The notes under the pieces are model-generated. The model was not told where the DNA came from, ran no database searches, and saw only the letters and a list, made by a program, of their open reading frames with translations. The translations under genes were made by a program, and so were the position numbers. From the NCBI RefSeq assembly GCF_021502725.1, contig NZ_JAKFFS010000001.1, positions 1,240,001-1,304,000 of the forward strand: a stretch of DNA of 64,000 nt, written 5' to 3'. Each line of letters starts with the position of its first letter. Within the stretch, counting starts at the first letter, position 1. Origin of the DNA: Dyadobacter sp. CY345. GTDB taxonomy: Bacteria; Bacteroidota; Bacteroidia; Cytophagales; Spirosomataceae. This document shows, piece by piece, positions 36,156-45,445 of the stretch.

Positions 36156-36584
36156 ATGACCTTGGAAGAAAACAAAAAATTTATGAGCTTCTTTATAGAA
36201 GAAGTTATAAATAAGAAAAATCTGGATGCAGCCAATGATTTGGTATGGGAAGATTTTATTGAGCATCTGCCATTTCCTGGACAAGGACCCGGCAGAGAGG
36301 GGTTAAAATATGCACTAAACTCCATGTTTACCGGATTTCCGGATATGTACTGGACAGTAGACGAACAAATTGTAGAAGGTGAAAAGGTGGTAACCAGATT
36401 TACCTGGACCGGAACACATCAGGGGGATTTTATGGGAATACCTGCCACCGGTAAAAAAGTTGAAGTCTGGGGCGTAGTAATTGATGTTGTACGAAACGGA
36501 TTGTTTTCTGAAAGCAGGATCATCATGGATACCGTTGGGTTATTGCAGCAATTGGGAGTGATGCCTGGACCAGCTGAGCAATAG
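36156..36584 (+). CDS. SnoaL-like ester cyclase-type protein
   Basis: The 142-residue protein is a full SnoaL-like fold: helix FFIEEVINKKNLDAANDLV, FIEHLPFPGQGPGREGLK, FPDMYWTVDEQIVEGEKVV, TWTGTHQGDFMGIPATGKKV and an ending RIIMDTVGLLQQLGVMPG. The pattern TGTHxGxFxGIPATG is that of the widespread ester-cyclase group. Function in this host is unknown. A relic of a close paralogue's C-terminus is present near 56519-56593. Confidence 0.87.
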   Translation: MTLEENKKFMSFFIEEVINKKNLDAANDLVWEDFIEHLPFPGQGPGREGLKYALNSMFTGFPDMYWTVDEQIVEGEKVVTRFTWTGTHQGDFMGIPATGKKVEVWGVVIDVVRNGLFSESRIIMDTVGLLQQLGVMPGPAEQ

Positions 36585-36689
36585 TTACGTATGCTACTAA
36601 GTTATGTTGACTGTCAGTCTTTATTCTGATCCTTACTGAACAATTCTAAATGGATTTTTGATTAGGGGTTTATTTTGAATAATACCAGT

Positions 36690-37200
36690 CATCCTCTTAT
36701 CAAACTGGCAGAATGGCGGATATTGCATGGGGGCAAGTTAACCCGCAAAACGAAGGCCTTGGGAATGGAAGTTTATTCACCGTTTACCTACCGACAGTGA
36801 CGGTATTGACCGGCCGAGCCGCTACTTCCATGTAGCAAAATCTGATTCCTGGCTTTACGACGCATTCTGGTTATTGATGATAATGCTGATGCGGCTATGA
36901 CCCTGAGCATGCTTCTCACACTGAAAGGTTACGAAGCCCATACCCGGACCAGTGGCCGGGAAGTTACTACCAGCAGCTATCCTACTGGGTATTGGTATGC
37001 CAGAGTAATATGGGTATGCCACTTGCCGACTCAACAGTGAGCAGCCCGAGGAAGGGAGAGCGATTGCCTTGCCGGGTTACGGGCATCAGCCAGACCGGAT
37101 TCGAACGAAAGAAGCAGGTTTTAACGAACATCTGGTCAAGCCGGTCGATTTCCAGCCGTTGATCAACTTGCTGAAGAATCTTTTATTTAAGGATGATTGA
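36690..37200 (+). pseudogene. relic of a hybrid histidine kinase C-terminus (ATPase end plus receiver)
   Basis: Pieces in different frames rebuild the end of a hybrid kinase. Near 36720 is LHGG, then VNPQNEGLGNGSLFTVYLPT, the last strands of a HATPase domain. From 36857 comes RILVIDDNADAAMTLSMLLT with LKGYEAHTRTSGRE, the start of a receiver. The receiver end, [20 protein letters not shown] and [20 protein letters not shown], runs to the stop at 37200. The phosphoacceptor region is largely deleted. It resembles the C-terminus of the intact kinase at 57769-63495. Confidence 0.75.
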
Positions 37201-37352
37201 ACCGCTCAGCGAATCGAGTAGTTACTTTTGTGCTAATCTGAAATATTGTACGTGCCAACTTATGCAATATTAATTATTAGATGACGAGCAGCTTAGCCAA
37301 GGCTCCTATTAAATCAATCGGTAACTTACATTCACAGTATGTATTGGAATTG

Positions 37353-37388
37353 ATCCGCAATTATGCCAACATCCGCAATTATGCCAAC
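37353..37388 (+). repeat. 18-base tandem duplication
   Basis: ATCCGCAATTATGCCAAC occurs twice, head to tail. It lies inside a 44-codon frame (37281-37415, starting MTSSLAKAPIKSIG) and keeps that frame, adding IRNYAN. The frame has no known family and may not be a gene. Confidence 0.8.
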
Positions 37389-37576
37389 AAGAGTTATTCC
37401 CGACCAAATATGTAACCGATAGAGGTTAACAAATTATTCGGTGGTATTTGTGTACTCTCAGGCCTAAATCCTTTTCCCCCCATTTAGTTGTTAAAATGCC
37501 ACTTTTAAATTACAGATTAGTGGTACTCCAAAACAAATTTCATAATATTGCAAAATAGTGGGTTAAACTGTAATAT

Positions 37577-38188
37577 ATGATAATAGGATACGTACGGGTT
37601 TCAAAAAATGAACAAAATCAGGATTTACAATTTGATGCTCTAAAAAAGGCGGGTTGCGAGAAAGTGTTTCATGAAAAAGTTTCCGGGGCTTCTAAGCAAA
37701 GACCTGAATATATGAAGATGGTTGCCGAGTTAAGAAAAGGAGATATTATTGTAGTCTGGAGAGTAGACCGGTTAGGAAGGACAACTTATGAGCTGATCAA
37801 ATTAATGGTGGAGTGGAAAGAACTGGGAGTGGAGTTCCGGAGTATTTCTGAAGGCATTGATACCTCTACCAAAATGGGTCGGCTATGGTATATGCTCAGT
37901 TCCGTTTTTGCCGAAAATGAAAGAGAGATTTTGATGGAGCGGACCCTGGCCGGAATGGAAGCTGCCAGGGCAAGGGGTAGGGTAGGAGGCAGGCCCAAAG
38001 GGTTAACCAAAAAATCAAAGGAGCTTGCCGGCCTGGCTGCAACTTTGTACTTAAGTAAAAAATACACAACTAATCAAATTTGTGAACAGTTAAAGATTGG
38101 AAGCAAGGCTACGCTTTATAATTATTTAAGACATGAGGGGATTGAGGTTGAAGGATGGGTAAGAATAAAAAAACTTAAAACTTTATAG
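37577..38188 (+). CDS. serine recombinase (resolvase/invertase family)
   Basis: The 203-residue protein has the resolvase catalytic domain: YVRVSKNEQNQDLQFDAL with the catalytic Ser9, VVWRVDRLGRTTYELIKL, and FAENEREILMERTLAGMEAA on the long E helix. A hinge (RGRVGGRPKGL) leads to a helix-turn-helix (TTNQICEQLKIGSKATLYNY). It is slightly longer than typical because of a C-terminal extension. Such enzymes invert or resolve DNA between short sites. It faces the second recombinase at 45446-46006, 7.3 kb away. Confidence 0.93.
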   Translation: MIIGYVRVSKNEQNQDLQFDALKKAGCEKVFHEKVSGASKQRPEYMKMVAELRKGDIIVVWRVDRLGRTTYELIKLMVEWKELGVEFRSISEGIDTSTKMGRLWYMLSSVFAENEREILMERTLAGMEAARARGRVGGRPKGLTKKSKELAGLAATLYLSKKYTTNQICEQLKIGSKATLYNYLRHEGIEVEGWVRIKKLKTL

Positions 38189-38287
38189 CTTTTTGTAACG
38201 GTCAAAACAAATTCGTGATTTTAAATTTAATGAATTCGTGAAAAGACATTACGGTATTATCAAAGATCCAACATGCCTGAATACTAA

Positions 38288-38320
38288 AATGGCCCTTGAA
38301 ATTAATTTTCAAGAGCCATT
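38288..38320. terminator. bidirectional terminator between recombinase and T9SS relic
   Basis: AATGGCCCTTGAA pairs with TTCAAGAGCCATT with one mismatch around a short A/T loop, in the convergent gap. It can serve both strands. Confidence 0.75.
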
Positions 38321-38356
38321 ATACTGTTAAGTAACGTTTGTTTCACAAACCAATCC

Positions 38357-38689
38357 TTACCTAATCAACAGGCGGGAAGAGAACATTTGTCCGTTTTGAA
38401 GAATTGCTTTAACGATGTAAAGTCCTTTTGACACTCCCTCAATATTGATTCCCTGTGAACTCGGTTTTTCGATGCTGTAAGTCACAATACCTGCAATAGA
38501 GACAAGTTCTATTTTCTGGAGTTGAGAAGGGAGATTATTGAATTGCAGTTTTTGCCCGGATGATGATATAGGATTTGGAAAAAGCGCCAGCTTGTCAGCA
38601 GATTCTGATCCTGTAAGACTACGGATTTGGCTGTATGCAAAACTACCGTCCATATCAACCATTTTAAGGCGATAATAGGGCTTATCTAC
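38357..38689 (-). pseudogene. orphan type IX secretion C-terminal sorting domain
   Basis: The frame reads YYRLKMVDMDGSFAYSQIRS, then LFPNPISSSGQKLQF and a GLYIVKAILQNGQMFSSRLL ending. This is the C-terminal tail of a secreted T9SS cargo protein. A TGA at 38690-38692 closes the frame just upstream of YYRLK, and no cargo domain precedes it. The same YYRLKMVDRDGSF block ends the large repeat protein at 47795-51448, so this is probably a leftover tail of a relative. Confidence 0.75.
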
Positions 38690-38957
38690 TCAATGGTACA
38701 TTTTTCTCCGCGCCTCTCATAAAGTTGATTTAATGAATTTGTTTTTTAGCAGATAGATAATTCCTAGCTTTGAAAAATCAGTTTTACTCATTATCGCAAT
38801 TTATATCGCTTTTACTATGAAATTTTTTATAGTAATGCCAGCTCGATATGTAAGATTACAGACCTAAGTAGGGCAAATCAAATAAATCTGGTTCACCATT
38901 TTAAGGCGCACCAGATTATTTAATAGAGTAGATTATTTGCGGCCATCATTAACGGCT

Positions 38958-39454
38958 CTAAAGGGCGAAGGCAATTGTAAGTTTATGTACTGATACAACA
39001 CTTTTTTCGTCACCAAATTTCTTATCCATTGGCCGGATAAATGACCATGTAGAATGAATTACTCGCCACTTTTCATCCGTTTCTTTTTGATATACTTCGA
39101 TACAGTTATATTCCATGTCTATAAGGGTAGTTTTTGCAAAAACCTGAAAAGTCAGCACGGCCATGTCCTGACCTATTTGTACACGGGGACTACGAAAATC
39201 ATAGGAGTCAGCAAACAACTTGCCTTCTATCGTTTCTAAAAATTTAGCAATAGTAGCGTGGTCGTCTACCCGCTGGGTAACGACTGCATCAAAATATGTG
39301 AAGCTGCGCTTTGACCAAAGTTGCTCGTAACCAGAAGTGTCACCATTGAACCATTTGTCAAGTGCAGATTTTTCCAGCCGATAATGTGCTCAGCAAGTTT
39401 ACGCTCTTCCTCTGTATAATTTTGCTCGTAAGCAGGTTCCTCTTTTGTTATCAT
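38958..39454 (-). pseudogene. NTF2/SnoaL-like protein with single-base frameshift
   Basis: Two frames join perfectly if one base is added to the five-A run (plus-strand T's at 39369-39373). The first part is MITKEEPAYEQNYTEEERKL. The rest, SALDKWFNGDTSGYEQLWSK, SFTYFDAVVTQRVDDHATIA and IEVYQKETDEKWRVIHSTWS, is a DUF4440/NTF2-like fold. The whole would be about 165 residues. The repair is so clean that an assembly miscall is as likely as a true mutation. Confidence 0.75.
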
Positions 39455-39500
39455 AATCTTTTTTATTCACATTAAAAATTGTCGTATTATTCAATGTTAT

Positions 39501-39863
39501 TTAACTGCTCACGCTGCTTTTGGTCAGTCCACTTACGATCAGATCATAGGATTTGGTGACGAGTTCTAAAATTTTGGAATCCGGAACATCCTGGTTAAAA
39601 TAGACACTGATCCAATGCTTTTTGTTCATATGGTAGCCAGGCTTTACACCTTCATACTGGTCCTGAAGTTGCTGCGATTCTTCCGGGCTGCACTTAATGT
39701 CGCAAAAATCAAATGCATCAACATTAAAGAAGCAGAACCATTTGTCAAACACAGAGAACACCAGCAAGTTTTTGTCATAGTCTGCTTTCGATTTGTCAAA
39801 TGGCATTTTTTCATTGGCTTGGTTCAATGAAAGGCAATGAGTTCTAAAAGCTTCTGAGTTCAT
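39501..39863 (-). CDS. MmcQ/YjbR-family protein
   Basis: The 120-residue protein matches the YjbR (DUF419) fold: FRTHCLSLNQANEKMPFDKS, VFSVFDKWFCFFNVDAF, KCSPEESQQLQDQYEGVKPG and YHMNKKHWISVYFN. Family members bind DNA or are of unresolved function. It stands alone, 47 bases before the frameshifted NTF2-like gene on the same strand. Confidence 0.87.
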   Translation of the reverse strand: MNSEAFRTHCLSLNQANEKMPFDKSKADYDKNLLVFSVFDKWFCFFNVDAFDFCDIKCSPEESQQLQDQYEGVKPGYHMNKKHWISVYFNQDVPDSKILELVTKSYDLIVSGLTKSSVSS

Positions 39864-40001
39864 AAGTAAAAGTTATAATTTTTCGAACACACTTAAATAC
39901 TAAAGAACTCATGCCATGCATGACGTAAATCCTTAGTATCCGCTGATTTTCACTTTCAATATATTTTTAAAATTTACACTTCTTGAAAGCTGATCTCAAA
40001 A

Positions 40002-41081
40002 TCACTCTTCTAAAAACGGATAATCGGTGTATCCGTGCTCACCTCCCCCATACATGGTAGCCTGGTCTGGTTGGTTTAACTCCACATCCAGTTCAAACCG
40101 TTTTGGCAGATCAGGGTTGGACAGCAACAATGCACCATAAGAAATTATTTTGGCAATCCCCTTTTCGAGTTCCGCCTCTCCGCTTTCTTTATTGAAACCG
40201 CCATTGGCGATAACCAGGTGCTTACTTATAGTGCCAAATGTTTCAATAGCGTTTTTAGGATAATTTGGGAAACTGTCCAAGGGGAACAAGCCATTCATTA
40301 GATGTATATAAGCTAATGGTAATTCATTTAAGTCTTCGATCAAGGGTGAGAATTGTGCAACAGGATTACTGTTTGTTATATTGTTGTAATAGACAGTAGG
40401 AGATAGCTTAATGCCAACTTTATCACTACCTGCCGCATCAACGAGTTCCTGCATAACTTCCAGAACGAAGCGGTTTCTGTTTTCAATGCTGCCACCATAC
40501 TCATCCGTCCGAAGGTTTGCACTTTCTGATAAAAATTGGTTAGGTAAATACCCGAATGCTGCATGCAGTTCAATGCCGTCAAAACCTACCTGAATGGCAT
40601 TCCTCGCAGCCTGACCATAATCCTTTACAATCTGTTTGATCTCCTGCAGGGTTAATTCCTGTGGTGTTTCATATTCTTTCATTCCCTGGGAGGTGAAATG
40701 CTGCTGCCCAGTTATGCCTATCGCTGATGGAGCTACCGGAAGATTTCCTTTTCTGTCTACCGAATGCCCAACACGACCGGTATGCCAAAGCTGTGCATAG
40801 ATCACGCCTCCCTGGTCATGCACAGATTTTGTTACTTTCTTCCAGGCATCAATTTGCTCATCGCTGTAAAGGCCTGGTGTCAGCGGACTACCCAGCGCCT
40901 GCTCTGAAATATTTATCGCCTCTGTTATGAGAAGTCCTGCGCTTGCCCGCTGTGTATAATATAAAGTCGTCAGATCTGACACAACACCTTCAATGTTTGC
41001 ACGGCTGCGTGTCATGGGTGCCATAGCAATTGCGTTTTTTAATGTTTCCTTTCCCAGTGTTACCTTTTCTAGTAATTTCAT
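40002..41081 (-). CDS. Old Yellow Enzyme-family alkene reductase (copy A)
   Basis: The 359-residue flavoprotein has the OYE start AIAMAPMTRSRAN, the barrel sequence IYAQLWHTGRVGH and the FMN-site end YTDYPFLEE. The substrate-site stretch reads ELHAAFGYLPNQFL. The usual second ligand residue (Asn or His in HxxN/HxxH) is Phe here, whereas copy B has HGAN. Such enzymes reduce activated C=C bonds with NAD(P)H. It is the last gene of a four-gene minus-strand redox operon (44088 to 40002), 64 bases after the SDR gene. Confidence 0.92.
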   Translation of the reverse strand: MKLLEKVTLGKETLKNAIAMAPMTRSRANIEGVVSDLTTLYYTQRASAGLLITEAINISEQALGSPLTPGLYSDEQIDAWKKVTKSVHDQGGVIYAQLWHTGRVGHSVDRKGNLPVAPSAIGITGQQHFTSQGMKEYETPQELTLQEIKQIVKDYGQAARNAIQVGFDGIELHAAFGYLPNQFLSESANLRTDEYGGSIENRNRFVLEVMQELVDAAGSDKVGIKLSPTVYYNNITNSNPVAQFSPLIEDLNELPLAYIHLMNGLFPLDSFPNYPKNAIETFGTISKHLVIANGGFNKESGEAELEKGIAKIISYGALLLSNPDLPKRFELDVELNQPDQATMYGGGEHGYTDYPFLEE

Positions 41082-41145
41082 TGTTTCTTAATTTGTTTAG
41101 TGATATCTGTAAATTGTATTTTTTGAATCAGGATAATACGTTTTC

Positions 41146-42063
41146 CTAGATCAGCCCGCGGTCAAGGCAATATTGTCTCACACTTTCTTCGGCCGTTGGC
41201 AGCTCTCCGAACAGTTCTTTTTGCCTTTGTGTATTTTTACTGATGTACACACCCGTATCGATCCATTTGATCATTTGATACATGTCATCAATGCTGGCAT
41301 TAAATTTCGCTATGGCCGGCAGGATGTAATTCAATACGAAAGCAGGAATAACCGGCTTAACCTGAATGGGCTTTTTAAGGACACTGGCAAATGCCGCTGA
41401 AAGCGTTTTGTGGTTCACTGGTTTGTTCCAGCCCACATCTACGGAAGTGTTCAACTCCTTATCCGGTAAAACAACTGCTGCCATGGCAGCATATTTGGCA
41501 AGTTGTGATGTGTAAATAACTCCGTAAGTTCCTGTCAAAAATGTTGGGAGCACACCTTTCGTAATTTTTTTGATGATGTAATCCGGTGTCTGATCCAGAA
41601 ATGCACCAGGCCGAAGGGCAATGTATGGCTGTTTTTTCTCAGTTAGATACTTCTCGATCAGGTATTTATTGTAAAAATGAGGCACCACTTTGGCCTTGTC
41701 CGATTCGAGAATGGAGATCAGCACAAAACGAGGAATTGCTGCTGCTTTGGTTGCATCCACCAAGTTTTGATACCCGATCGTATCGGTTACCGGACTGTCG
41801 CCCTTTGTTCTTTTAGTATAACCCGCTGCACTTGCCACGATTGCATCAAATCCGTATGCGGGCGATATGGCTTCATGCAAAGAAGCTGCATTCATCATAT
41901 CACCTATGACAAAATTTTTGACACCCATTTCCACAAGCTTACTTCTATCGCTGCTTGCCCTGACCATTGCAGTGACATCTGCGCCGATTTTAAGTAGTTC
42001 AAAGGCAATTTTATTTCCAAGGTAACCGGTCGCACCAGCCACCAGAACTTTCTTATTGTTCAT
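41146..42063 (-). CDS. NAD(P)-binding atypical SDR (NmrA/epimerase-like)
   Basis: The 305-residue protein starts with the Rossmann motif KVLVAGATGYLGNKIAFELL. It continues with DVTAMVRASSDRSKLVEMGV, ALRPGAFLDQTPD and a C-terminal helical cap. There is no YxxxK catalytic pair of the classical type; HFYNKYLIEKYL occupies that area. Atypical SDRs of this sort act as redox sensors or reductases. It sits in the operon with two Old Yellow Enzymes and a quinone reductase. Confidence 0.85.
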   Translation of the reverse strand: MNNKKVLVAGATGYLGNKIAFELLKIGADVTAMVRASSDRSKLVEMGVKNFVIGDMMNAASLHEAISPAYGFDAIVASAAGYTKRTKGDSPVTDTIGYQNLVDATKAAAIPRFVLISILESDKAKVVPHFYNKYLIEKYLTEKKQPYIALRPGAFLDQTPDYIIKKITKGVLPTFLTGTYGVIYTSQLAKYAAMAAVVLPDKELNTSVDVGWNKPVNHKTLSAAFASVLKKPIQVKPVIPAFVLNYILPAIAKFNASIDDMYQMIKWIDTGVYISKNTQRQKELFGELPTAEESVRQYCLDRGLI

Positions 42064-42091
42064 TTTTTTAATTTTTAAATGATGATATTAC

Positions 42092-43015
42092 TTAATCAAC
42101 TGTAAGGATAACCTTGCCATTTACACCACCGGCCGTTAAAAAGTCCTGGGCCTTGGCTGCTTCTTCAAGCTTAAATGTTTTGGAAACAACTGGTTTGAAT
42201 TTTCCGAATTTTATCAGTTCTAAACCATTTTGCAAGGTTTTAGCTGAGATGTCGGAAGCTACAAAACCGGCTTTTACCTTGTATTGTTCTGCCAATTGCT
42301 GTGATGGTGGTACGACAATACTCAATAGTTTTCCACCAGGTTTTAAAACTTCAAAAAGCTTTTCCTGAGCTTGGCCACCTGCGGTGTCCGCTACGAGATC
42401 AACACCCCTAATCATACTGGCCACATCCTGTGATTTATAGTCAATAACAAGGTCTGCACCAAAACTTTTTGCCAGTTCCAGACCTTTTCCCGATGCTGTG
42501 GCAATTACGTACGCGCCGGCGGCTTTGGCCAGTTGCACCATCGCGCCCCCGGCTGCACCGGCTCCGCCTTGAATCAATACTTTTTGCCCCTTTTCAAGTT
42601 GACCGGCAGTAAAGAGCACTGATTGTGCAGTCCCAATATTGACACCAATGGATGCTGCTTCTCCAAAAGAAAGCCCCTCTGGCATGGGCAGCACAAAGTC
42701 TTCTTTTACTGTCACATACTCCGCATAACCGTTTGTCTTGGTAAGTGCAATGACCTGATCACCAACTTTAAACGAGGATACACCGTCCCCCACCGCGACA
42801 ATTATTCCTGCGGCCTCACCGCCTGGTGTAAAGGGCATTTGAACGGGGCGGGCCGATTTCATAAACCCCATGCGGATTTTCATGTCAATCGGATTTACAC
42901 CTATTGACTTCACTTGGATCAAGACATCTTTTTCACTCTGGATTGATGGCATTGAAACTTCTACTTCTTCGATCACATCTGAACTTCCATAAGTTCTGTA
43001 TTGAATTGCTTTCAT
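42092..43015 (-). CDS. zinc-free NADP-dependent quinone/alcohol reductase (MDR family)
   Basis: The 307-residue protein has the GroES-like fold MKAIQYRTYGSSDVIEEVEV and NPIDMKIRMGF, with the NADP-binding loop VLIQGGAGAAGGAMVQLAKA. There are no structural or catalytic zinc ligands, as in quinone reductases. Its start overlaps the stop of the Old Yellow Enzyme gene upstream by one base (TAATG), which indicates coupled translation. Confidence 0.9.
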   Translation of the reverse strand: MKAIQYRTYGSSDVIEEVEVSMPSIQSEKDVLIQVKSIGVNPIDMKIRMGFMKSARPVQMPFTPGGEAAGIIVAVGDGVSSFKVGDQVIALTKTNGYAEYVTVKEDFVLPMPEGLSFGEAASIGVNIGTAQSVLFTAGQLEKGQKVLIQGGAGAAGGAMVQLAKAAGAYVIATASGKGLELAKSFGADLVIDYKSQDVASMIRGVDLVADTAGGQAQEKLFEVLKPGGKLLSIVVPPSQQLAEQYKVKAGFVASDISAKTLQNGLELIKFGKFKPVVSKTFKLEEAAKAQDFLTAGGVNGKVILTVD

Positions 43016-44088
43016 TATTTTAAAGTACTAAGTGAATAATTAGTGGAGCATTGCTGCTGTAAAGAATACGATGGGCAACAGTCAAGGTCATTGAATGGGA
43101 CGTTTCTTCCCATCCGGGCAACAAAATCAGGATTAGCAAGAAATCCTCGCCCAAAGGCAACCAGATCTGCCAGGCCCTCTTGCAGCGTTTGCTCTGCTGT
43201 TTGCCGGGTTAAGCCATTACACAATATAATGGTGTTGTTGAATACCGAACGAATTGCCTTATACGTCTTTTCAGGAATTTCCGGGTTGGTTGAAAGATGA
43301 ATGTAAGCAATCCTGGATTTGTCCAGTTTACTGGCTAAATAGATGTAGGTTTGATTTACTTCATTTGTATTGTAAGATCCTTGGTCACAGAGTTGGGAAA
43401 ACGGAGAAAGGCGAACCCCAATTTTTTCCGGACCAATAGCTGCTGCAATGGCTTGGGTAATCTCTACAATCAGGCGGCATCTTTTTATCAGATTTCCTCC
43501 GTATTGGTCCGTTCTGTCATTTACATTCGGGTTTAAAAATTGTTCCAGCAGATACCCATTGGCGCCATGAAGTTCTACACCATCAAAACCAGCAAGAACT
43601 GCATTTTGTGAAGCCTTTACAAAATCTGTAATAACGCGGGTTATACCTTCCAGACTCAGGACTACTGGAACAGAATGCTGCTGCATACCATGTGAATCAG
43701 TAAAAATTTCGCCGGCTGCCTTAATATTTGAAGGACCTACCGGCTGTATACCGCCAGGTATGTTGGACACGTGAGCGATGCGTCCGGTGTGCATCAGCTG
43801 CAAGAAAATTTTGGATCCCTTTTGATGAACAGCATCTGTAACCTTCTTCCATTCTTCAACCTGCTTATCACAAAAAATTCCGGGAATGCGTGGATAACCC
43901 AGCCCCTCAGGACTTGGCGAGGTTCCTTCTGTAATAATCAATCCTGCTCCGGTGCGCTGGGCATAATAATTTGCCATCAGCGCATTAGGAAGATTGCCAA
44001 TAGCCCTGCTACGGGTCATTGGCGCGATCACCAGATGATTTTTTAACTTTAAGAAGCCCTTCTCATAAGGCGTGAATAACTTCTTCAT
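43015..44088 (-). CDS. Old Yellow Enzyme-family alkene reductase (copy B)
   Basis: The 357-residue flavoprotein has VIAPMTRSRAIG, FLQLMHTGRIAHVSN and a canonical active site ELHGANGYLLEQFLNPNVND with His and Asn ligands. The C-terminal end reads VAFGRGFLANPDFVARM. It is the first gene of the redox operon. The two copies share only moderate similarity (different N-termini and active-site residues), so they are old paralogues, not a recent duplication. Confidence 0.93.
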   Translation of the reverse strand: MKKLFTPYEKGFLKLKNHLVIAPMTRSRAIGNLPNALMANYYAQRTGAGLIITEGTSPSPEGLGYPRIPGIFCDKQVEEWKKVTDAVHQKGSKIFLQLMHTGRIAHVSNIPGGIQPVGPSNIKAAGEIFTDSHGMQQHSVPVVLSLEGITRVITDFVKASQNAVLAGFDGVELHGANGYLLEQFLNPNVNDRTDQYGGNLIKRCRLIVEITQAIAAAIGPEKIGVRLSPFSQLCDQGSYNTNEVNQTYIYLASKLDKSRIAYIHLSTNPEIPEKTYKAIRSVFNNTIILCNGLTRQTAEQTLQEGLADLVAFGRGFLANPDFVARMGRNVPFNDLDCCPSYSLQQQCSTNYSLSTLK

Positions 44089-44206
44089 TTTGCTCCTGCT
44101 TAATTACAGAACAAATGTAGAAGTTGCCTAATGAGTAAAATAACCGAAAAAGGCACAATAATAGTCCTATCCGGCAAGCATCGTTTAAATCGAAGATAAA
44201 GAAAGC

Positions 44207-45190
44207 TTATGAAGTGTAAGAGAATTTTTTGGGTGTGATGCCATACTGTTTTTCAAACAATCTGCTAAAGTGGCTTAGGTTTGAGAATCCAAGCTCGTAT
44301 CCGACCTCAGAAACGGACTGTTTAGCTTGTTTTAACAGAAATGCAGCTTCTTCCATTCTGGCCTTCTGGTAATAATTATAGATTGAATCTCCAAAAGTTT
44401 GCTTAAAGAGCTGTTTAAGTTTCGTTTCACTCATGGAAGCGATCATAGCCAATTCACTTAAAACGGGCGGACTGCTAAGATCACTCAATATTTCATTTCG
44501 AATGATCAAGAGCTTTTCCGCATCGTTGCTATTGATATTCTTGAAAGTTGCATTTTCCCTGAGCGAGAGCTTATTAAACAGCAGGTACATCAATTCCTGC
44601 ACTTTGATTTGTACATAGAAATTATTCAGGGAGTTGTTCATATCGACGGATACAATATTGTTAAGCAGCAGTTGCATTTCAGGATCCAGACTTTCAAAAA
44701 AAAGAAAGGAAGCATTTTCCGCTGTGATGGTTTTTAATGTACCGTTCGGTTTCTCGATCGATAGTACTGAGCGTAACCTGTCGGCAGTTATCCCAACTAC
44801 TACGTATTGAATGGTGCTGCCAGCAGGAAAACGAATTTCTGTACGCAAGTCATTGGTAGACAATAGAATCGAAGAATCATTTTTTTGGGAGAATGGTATG
44901 TTGTCCTCGTTGTTATATTTAACTTCAAAATCTTCCTTATTGTTATAAAAGAAAATCGTGCGGACGTTATTGGATGTGGCAGCCGGATTGCGCTTGATAA
45001 TCAGGTCTTCTTTCAATAGATACCGGTGGATCGTTAATTTGAAATCGTCTCCGAACGCAACTTTACGTACGTAACCCTCTCCCATTTCCTTTGGGATCTC
45101 CAGAAAATTATCTCTGACAGGAACATTAATTTTTTCTGAAAATCGGGTTATAAAATCAAAACCCGGGGCTGCCGTAAATTCTAAAATCAT
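44207..45190 (-). CDS. AraC-family transcriptional regulator
   Basis: The 327-residue protein has a non-cupin N-terminal part. The C-terminal AraC domain shows PVLSELAMIASMSETKLKQL and VSEVGYELGFSNLSHFSRLF, ending YGITPKKFSYTS. It lies directly upstream of the redox operon on the same strand, with a 118-base gap holding the operon promoter, and so is its likely regulator. Confidence 0.9.
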   Translation of the reverse strand: MILEFTAAPGFDFITRFSEKINVPVRDNFLEIPKEMGEGYVRKVAFGDDFKLTIHRYLLKEDLIIKRNPAATSNNVRTIFFYNNKEDFEVKYNNEDNIPFSQKNDSSILLSTNDLRTEIRFPAGSTIQYVVVGITADRLRSVLSIEKPNGTLKTITAENASFLFFESLDPEMQLLLNNIVSVDMNNSLNNFYVQIKVQELMYLLFNKLSLRENATFKNINSNDAEKLLIIRNEILSDLSSPPVLSELAMIASMSETKLKQLFKQTFGDSIYNYYQKARMEEAAFLLKQAKQSVSEVGYELGFSNLSHFSRLFEKQYGITPKKFSYTS

Positions 45191-45445
45191 AACAAGAAGT
45201 AACTGGTTAATGCATGTAAGATTATAAAATTGCGTAAAACATATGTCACTTTTTTCAATATCATCTCGTTTTACTAATTACATATAGTATAAATAATTGG
45301 AAAAGCCTTATCAAAAGAGTCCCTCTTAGGAATTAAGTACTCAATAGTACAGTTTTCCCTGCTTATTTTATAAAATCAATTTCTAAAAATGCTTTCAAAT
45401 CAAATAGTTCTTAACTTTTACCACAACTTCAAAATAAATGAGAGC

